64,000 nucleotides of DNA from positions 43,790,402-43,854,401 of the forward strand of contig NC_080425.1 of the NCBI RefSeq assembly GCF_029873635.1, written 5' to 3'. This document shows positions 58,971-64,000 of the stretch, one piece after another. The DNA is from Malania oleifera (taxonomy: Eukaryota > Streptophyta > Magnoliopsida > Santalales > Ximeniaceae). The notes below the pieces were generated by a model, which was given only the letters and a program-made list of their open reading frames with translations, ran no database searches and was not told the DNA's origin. How positions within the stretch are numbered: position 1 is the stretch's first letter; every line of letters starts with the position of its first letter. The translations under genes and the position numbers were made by a program.

Positions 58971-61239
58971 TTTTGACCTTATTGGTCATATCCCATTTTG
59001 ATTATGACAAATACTCTGATATTTAATGGTTAATGAGTTTGTGTGTAGAACCAATTGGAAGTATCATATGATGCACGCACATGGGCTTAAAGAAAACAAA
59101 GACTCAAAATGTTTATTCATTGTAATTTATATTTATCATTTTGGGTCTGTAATAGTAACATAGGAAAATGGTTTGTAATAATTTATGCCTTACCTGCATG
59201 GTATGATGGATAAGCTCAAATGACCATAGGGAACACCCTTCTGTCGACTGACGCTGAATTTTTTCTGTGTCCTAAAGAAGACTTAGAATAACCCTAGGAC
59301 ACTCATACATGCACGTATATACATGGTTATATGGTAAGGTGATTGCATAATTAAATAGAACCAAAATGCACTTAAGATGCATGTTCGGTCAATCGTACTA
59401 CACAAGTACAATATCACTCGGTCGACCGAACCGGTGCTGGGTCAACAGTTTGACCATTGCCTGGTCGACCAAACTTGCTAGTTCATTCTCACCCAGTCGA
59501 CCGAACTCCCTCTGAGTCAACACTTTGACTATACGGTCGATCAAGCCAAATTCATAAGCCAATGCCCTGGTCAACCGAGTTCACATGTGGGAGAACTCAA
59601 CGCTCCAGTCGACCGAACTACTTAGTTTAAAACCTCCCGATCGACCGAACCGCGCAGTAAAGAAAAATCGCCTTGGAACCCTGGTATCCAGTCGACCGAG
59701 CTTCTAGTTCAATTTATGTCCGATCAACTGAACTTGCACAACTCGGTCAACCGAACCTTGCTTCGGTCGACTGGTGCTCTTGGGTTGCCCCTAATATTTT
59801 TACCGCGGTTAAAATAATAAAATAGGGTTAATTATGCTAAAATGTTTTTAAACAATCTTAATAATAGCCTACATGTCCTGAACGGTTATATTTTTGGGAA
59901 ACTCTATATATATCCCTTCATTTGTAAAAATTAGTATGAGATTAGAAAAATAATTAGCAAATATCCTCTGAATCTCAAAAAGCTTATTTCTCATATCCAA
60001 GCCGCATACTACTCCTCTTACTCTTTCATATTGCAAATACTTCTTTGTAAGAGTATTCTTGTGTTTTATCTCATCTTGCTTAAACTCTCTCTTGCTTGTT
60101 CTGATTGAGATTTATTTTTCATAGATAGTAAGCTTCTAGTTTTTCTAAGAGGCTTCGTAAATAAGCTTTCCATAGAAAAACTTCTTAAAGCTTCTGAGTT
60201 TTGCTTTTTCATTGCAATACTCAAGAGTTCATATTATATTTTGGTTGTGAAATAATATTTTACAAATCAATTTCAAATATCTCTTGTGGTTTATATTGAG
60301 AAAAATATTTGTTGAAGGTATTTGAAGTGTGCTTTGAAGATAAATACTATTTTACAAACCGATTTCAAATATCTCTTTTGATTTATCTTGAGAAAAATAT
60401 TTTAAGATATTTGTTTGAGTGCTAAAAGATCTTTGTCATACCTTTTGTTGAGATTATCATCTTGATACAAAGATCAAATAAATTTTTACTAAGCATTTTT
60501 TAATATCTCTTGTGGTTTATATTGAGAAAAATTATTTGTTGAGATATTTGAAGTGTGCTTGTAATCTTTGTTTGTGCATTGTGATTGAAATCATTATTTG
60601 ACACAAAGATCATATTATTTACACTCTCACACACTGATTGCAATATTTGCATAATTATTTGAGAGTAGACACTTAGACTACAGTGAGCTTATCATATCCT
60701 ATCTTTTAGTAGTGCATTGATTATACCATGCCTATTGTAGTATATATCTATTTAGTTGAGAAGCACATTTTTTGTACACAAATTTTATTGAGAAATCTGT
60801 TGTATTCCAGGCGTGGCCTAAGGGGGCAGTAATCCAACCTAGAAGGATTGTGTAGGTTGAGGTCAGCCCTGTGTTAATTGACCTCGATGTAAAGGTTAAG
60901 GTCAACCCTGTGCTAATTGACCTGGTTGTTTAGGTGCTGCTCTACCCGTTAAGTGAGCCTATAATGGTAATCATTGTGCTTCTTAGTCAAGGCAGGGACG
61001 TAGGCAATTTGTCGAACCTCGATAACATTCCTGGGTGTTGTCTCCTTTACTGCTTTATTGTGCATGCTAGGTTAAATTTCTATTGCAATTTAAATTCCGC
61101 TGTATATTTACATTGATTTATTGTACATGCACTAGATTAACCTTAGGCTTGTGTAATACTGTTGTTAGTGGATTAACCTAGGGGATAAAATTTTTAAATA
61201 CCAATTCACCCCCTCTCTTGGGATTGCACCAAAGCTAAC
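58971..61239 (+). mobile_element. Family-A Maximus-type LTR (plus)
   Basis: About 2.27 kb. The start TTTTGACCTTATTGGTCA is a decayed TGTTGACC. It ends CACCAAAGCTAAC, one base short of the family end, directly against an inverted family-A LTR. Array 59382-59775, TATA 59904-59913, U5 block near 60990. No gene. Confidence 0.8.
59382..59775. repeat. GGTCGACCGA array in LTR U3
   Basis: About twelve copies such as TCGGTCGACCGAACC, CCAGTCGACCGAAC and CCGATCGACCGAACC. Inverted W-box-core pairs at 59440-59455 and 59515-59530. Confidence 0.85.
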
Positions 61240-61301
61240 TGTTAGCTTTGGTGCAATCCCAAGAGGGGGGGTGAATTGGGTATTTAAAAATTATCACCTA
61301 G
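61179..61301. repeat. Near-perfect palindrome at LTR-LTR junction
   Basis: About 61-base arms centred on 61240, containing CCCTCTCTTGGGATTGCACC and its complement. Formed by two LTR 3' ends meeting tail to tail. Confidence 0.9.
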
Positions 61302-62371
61302 GTTAAACTAGATAAGCAGTATTACTTAACCTAGGGTCTGTCTATGCAAATGTAAATCTAATCATTTACAATATAACATACACGTGCAGTAAGTAAATTG
61401 CGGAAATGTAAAGAACACGCACGATATGTTATCGGGGTTCGGCCAACTGTGCCTACGTCCCCGCCTCTAGCTCGCAAGTAAGAGGATTCCACTAACAGCT
61501 CACTTAAGGGTGGAGCGGCACCGTTTACAACCAGGTCAAATTAACACAGGGCTGACCTCAACCTTAACCAGGTCAATTAGCGGGGCTGACCTCAACCTAC
61601 ACGCCTTAACAGGACGACGCACCTAGCTTTCCTAACCGGGTCTAAGCCAATCCGGGACTATTCCAGGGCTAGTCTCCCTCTTCAGGCCCGTGCCTGGAAA
61701 TACAACCAAAGTGTATAAAATTTGTACACGGAAATATGCTTCTAGAAAAGCAGATGTGTGCACCAATACAGCTCAATCAATAAAGCAAGCACGAATGATA
61801 TGTAGATATGCTCAGTGCTCTAATGTGTGCTAAACACTCAATCAAGTATGATAATCAATCAAGATCTAGAGTGTGTATCTAAGCAAGATTTGAAACTCAA
61901 TATTCGAATATCACAAAATCATATTAGGGTTTCAAATATGCTAAGCAAGATAGATCAAACAAACTCAATATGATATTTCAATTTCTAAAGAACAATGGAG
62001 TTGTTTGAAAGACTAGCTTTTCACAAAAGGATTTTGCACACAAAATCTAGGTTTAGGTATCTTGCAACAACAATGCAAGAACCACAACCCTCAAAGTCTT
62101 CCCACACAAGATTTATCAAATGAAATCCGTGGAAGAACTTTAGGCTATACTCTCAAATAAAATCAATCAACCTTTATACCAAAAGAGAGTATTAGCTAGA
62201 AAGATTACGCACAACAGCCTTATAGAAATACTCACAATGCTTAGAGAAATAAAGATTGAAGAGTATGTGAGTGTTTGCAAGAAGTTTTTGGCTAATATAG
62301 GGTTTTAAGAGTTGAGAGAGTTTTGCCCTAATCAAGTTTGCTAATCCTTGCTAATAATGATAAATGAATGG

Positions 62372-62381
62372 GTATATATAG
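62372..62381 (-). promoter_or_regulatory. LTR TATA box
   Basis: Plus GTATATATAG, minus CTATATATAC, about 125 bases downstream in sense of the array. Confidence 0.6.
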
Positions 62382-62507
62382 GCAAGGAGGTATTTTTGAC
62401 CGTTGGGGACCTATTGGGCATTATTAGGAAAGTTTTAAATCATTTTAAAATAATTAACCCTGTTTAAAAAATATTAAGTGTGGTAAAAAATCAGGGCAAC
62501 CCGAGAG

Positions 62508-62995
62508 GTCCGGTCGACCAAAAATGTTTCGGTCGACCAGGACTCAATTGGCTCGGTCGACCAGGGGACTTTTGAACTGAAAGGCTCGATCGACCGGAGA
62601 GGGCGATTTGCCAATTTTCCGAGTTTCGGTCGACCAGGGCATTTTGAACTACCTGGTTCGGTCGACCAGACCGCTGAAAATTCACCCGAGGACCTTCCGG
62701 TCGACCAGGTAGTTGTAGTATAAAAGCTCTCGGTCGACCGAATGGTCAAATGTTGACTCAGGAAGGTTTCGGTCGACCAGGGCATTTTGAACTATAAGTT
62801 TCGGTCGACCAAGTGGTCAAAATTTGACCCAGGGAGGTTTCGGTCGACCAGGGCTTCTTGAACTACATGTTTCGGTCGACCAGGGCGAGTTTCAGTCGAC
62901 CGTGGTGAAGGCTCGGTCGACCGGGAGGTCAAAAAGTTGACTCCCACGTGGTTCGGTCGATCGGGGTCAAATGAACTGAAAGGGCTCGGTCGACC
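62508..62995. repeat. Intact GGTCGACC palindrome array in LTR U3
   Basis: Thirteen exact GGTCGACC plus three one-base variants in about 490 bases, usually as TTCGGTCGACCAGGGC or CTCGGTCGACCGG. Three inverted W-box-core pairs at 62744-62758, 62815-62829 and 62927-62942. Confidence 0.95.
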
Positions 62996-63806
62996 GGCCC
63001 CCTACTTTTCTGCACAGATACTATTCAGTGTTTTGGCCATAACTTTTTCTGTACAACTCCAAATTGAATTTTCTTGATACCAATAGAAAGGTAAGAGAAA
63101 ATTCCATAACTTTCATGTTGAACACATTTTAAGATAATAACTTTTGGAATGAGAAAAATGTCCATCAATGAGACGGAAGAAACATGAAGGGAGTTTTTCT
63201 CTTACGGACACGTTTCAGTGTTTTGGCCATAACTTTTTCTATGTAACTCCAATTTGGACGTTCTTGATATCAAACTCAAGCTATGGTAAAATACCACAAT
63301 TTTCATGTTGAACATGGTTTGATATGAGATCCAATTGAGTGAGAAAATTTCTTATTTCTAACGGTTTGGTCGAATGGCCGGTTGACCGACCCCTTTGAAA
63401 ATTTTAGTTTTTGCCTTCTTTTAACTTCAAAACCATTTAAAAACCTTTGTATAAGTTAGGCATTTTATGAAAAAGGTTTTTCATGTTATTTGGAGGTCCT
63501 ATGGTCAATCTAAGGTCAATTTGAGCATACCTACCTATCATGCATGATGCAAATTATTACAAGCCATATGAGTGCGCAGTCCATAATAAAATTACATCCC
63601 AGAATGAAGAAACTGAAAAATAAATATAAATGCAGCACAAGGTTCTTCATTCATTGGCATGAACACCGCACGCCATCATAATAAGTCTTTTAGTCCTGAA
63701 GTGCGCACAAGGTGAACCTGCATACAATTCTCAGTACAACCATTAGTACCAAGAGTATTTGTCATAATCAAAACTGGGTGTGACCAATCAAGTCAACAAG
63801 TCAACA

Positions 63807-64000
63807 TTCTCCCCCTTTTTGATGATGACAAATACTTGCCTACTTCTCCCCCTTTTGGAAACAACAAAAAGGGACTCAAATAAACATTTAAGCACATAGG
63901 CAAATGATCATCTGTAAACAAGTGATCTGATTGAGTAATATATATTCAACACGTTTACAACTACTCAAACAATCCAGTATTCTCAAAAACATTTAAATAG
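63807..64000 (-). mobile_element. Polypurine tract and 3' internal end of the family-A element
   Basis: Minus CAAAAAGGGGGAGAA abuts the LTR start. A second purine tract (CCAAAAGGGGGAGAAG) lies at about 63843-63858. No coding sequence is seen before the window ends. Confidence 0.75.

Larger units (their letters stand above)
61240..63806 (-). mobile_element. 3' LTR of a family-A Maximus-type element running off the window
   Basis: 2567 bp. Plus left end TGTTAGCTTTGGTGC, right end AGTCAACAAGTCAACA, followed by a polypurine tract (63807-63822). TATA 62372-62381, array 62508-62995, U5 block near 61430-61465. The long frames at 62474-62785 are the array read as protein. Confidence 0.88.

Noticed and set aside
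62474..62785. Open frame of 103 aa with repeated STE/GRP words
   Set aside because: It is the GGTCGACC array read in frame. No domain, and the same array at 59382 and 422 gives other frames.
62508..62995. CRISPR-like array of short repeats and spacers
   Set aside because: The repeat is only 8-14 bp, spacers are irregular and related to each other, and the array sits in a plant LTR upstream of its TATA box.
1..64000. Host genes, tRNA or rRNA genes
   Set aside because: No frame has a non-transposon domain and no cloverleaf-like sequence stood out by eye. A tRNAscan or protein search was not possible here, so small RNAs could be missed.

Overview
This window looks like repeat-dense plant nuclear DNA, probably heterochromatin of a eudicot with a large genome. 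It is AT-rich and packed with LTR retrotransposons of at least four plant lineages. I see no host gene, rRNA, tRNA, CRISPR array or bacterial-type feature. Every long reading frame that makes sense is a broken retrotransposon gag or pol. Lineage names (Tekay/Del, Tat, Athila, Maximus/SIRE) rest on protein likeness, primer-binding sites and LTR ends that I recognise, not on a search.

Layout. 1-1267: right end of a Maximus/SIRE-like LTR, inserted in the pol gene of a minus-strand Tekay-like gypsy element (1268-7930). From 7931 to about 55430 the substrate is an old minus-strand Tat-lineage gypsy element: gag start near 29165, pol at 13735-16720, LTR-like remnants at 7931-10641 and 49678-55430. 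It is cut by a solo LTR (10642-12965), a solo LTR (17520-19672), a gag-only Maximus/SIRE element with both LTRs (21214-28902), an Athila-like element (29458-49677) and a solo LTR (50709-53163). The Athila-like element contains further nested insertions: solo LTR 32855-45633, inside it solo LTR 33639-44287, inside that a minus-strand non-autonomous Athila-like element 35107-43055, and inside that solo LTR 36767-39042. Most of these boundaries carry matching 5-bp target-site duplications. From 55431 to the end lie four more Maximus-type LTRs: a minus LTR split by a plus solo LTR (55504-57650), then two LTRs joined tail to tail at 61239/61240, the last followed by a polypurine tract and an internal region that leaves the window.

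How it works together: nothing here appears autonomous. The pol genes carry stops, frameshifts and changed catalytic residues, and three elements have lost pol. What has been kept is cis-acting sequence: LTR ends, TATA boxes, primer sites, polypurine tracts, Athila-type 3' untranslated regions and, most strikingly, arrays of short palindromes just upstream of the TATA box in LTRs of three lineages. The arrays share a GTCGAC-like core but each LTR family spells it differently. In one family the array also holds inverted pairs of the W-box core (GGTCAA-N3/4-TTGACC). These arrays are the best candidate for an undescribed regulatory system.
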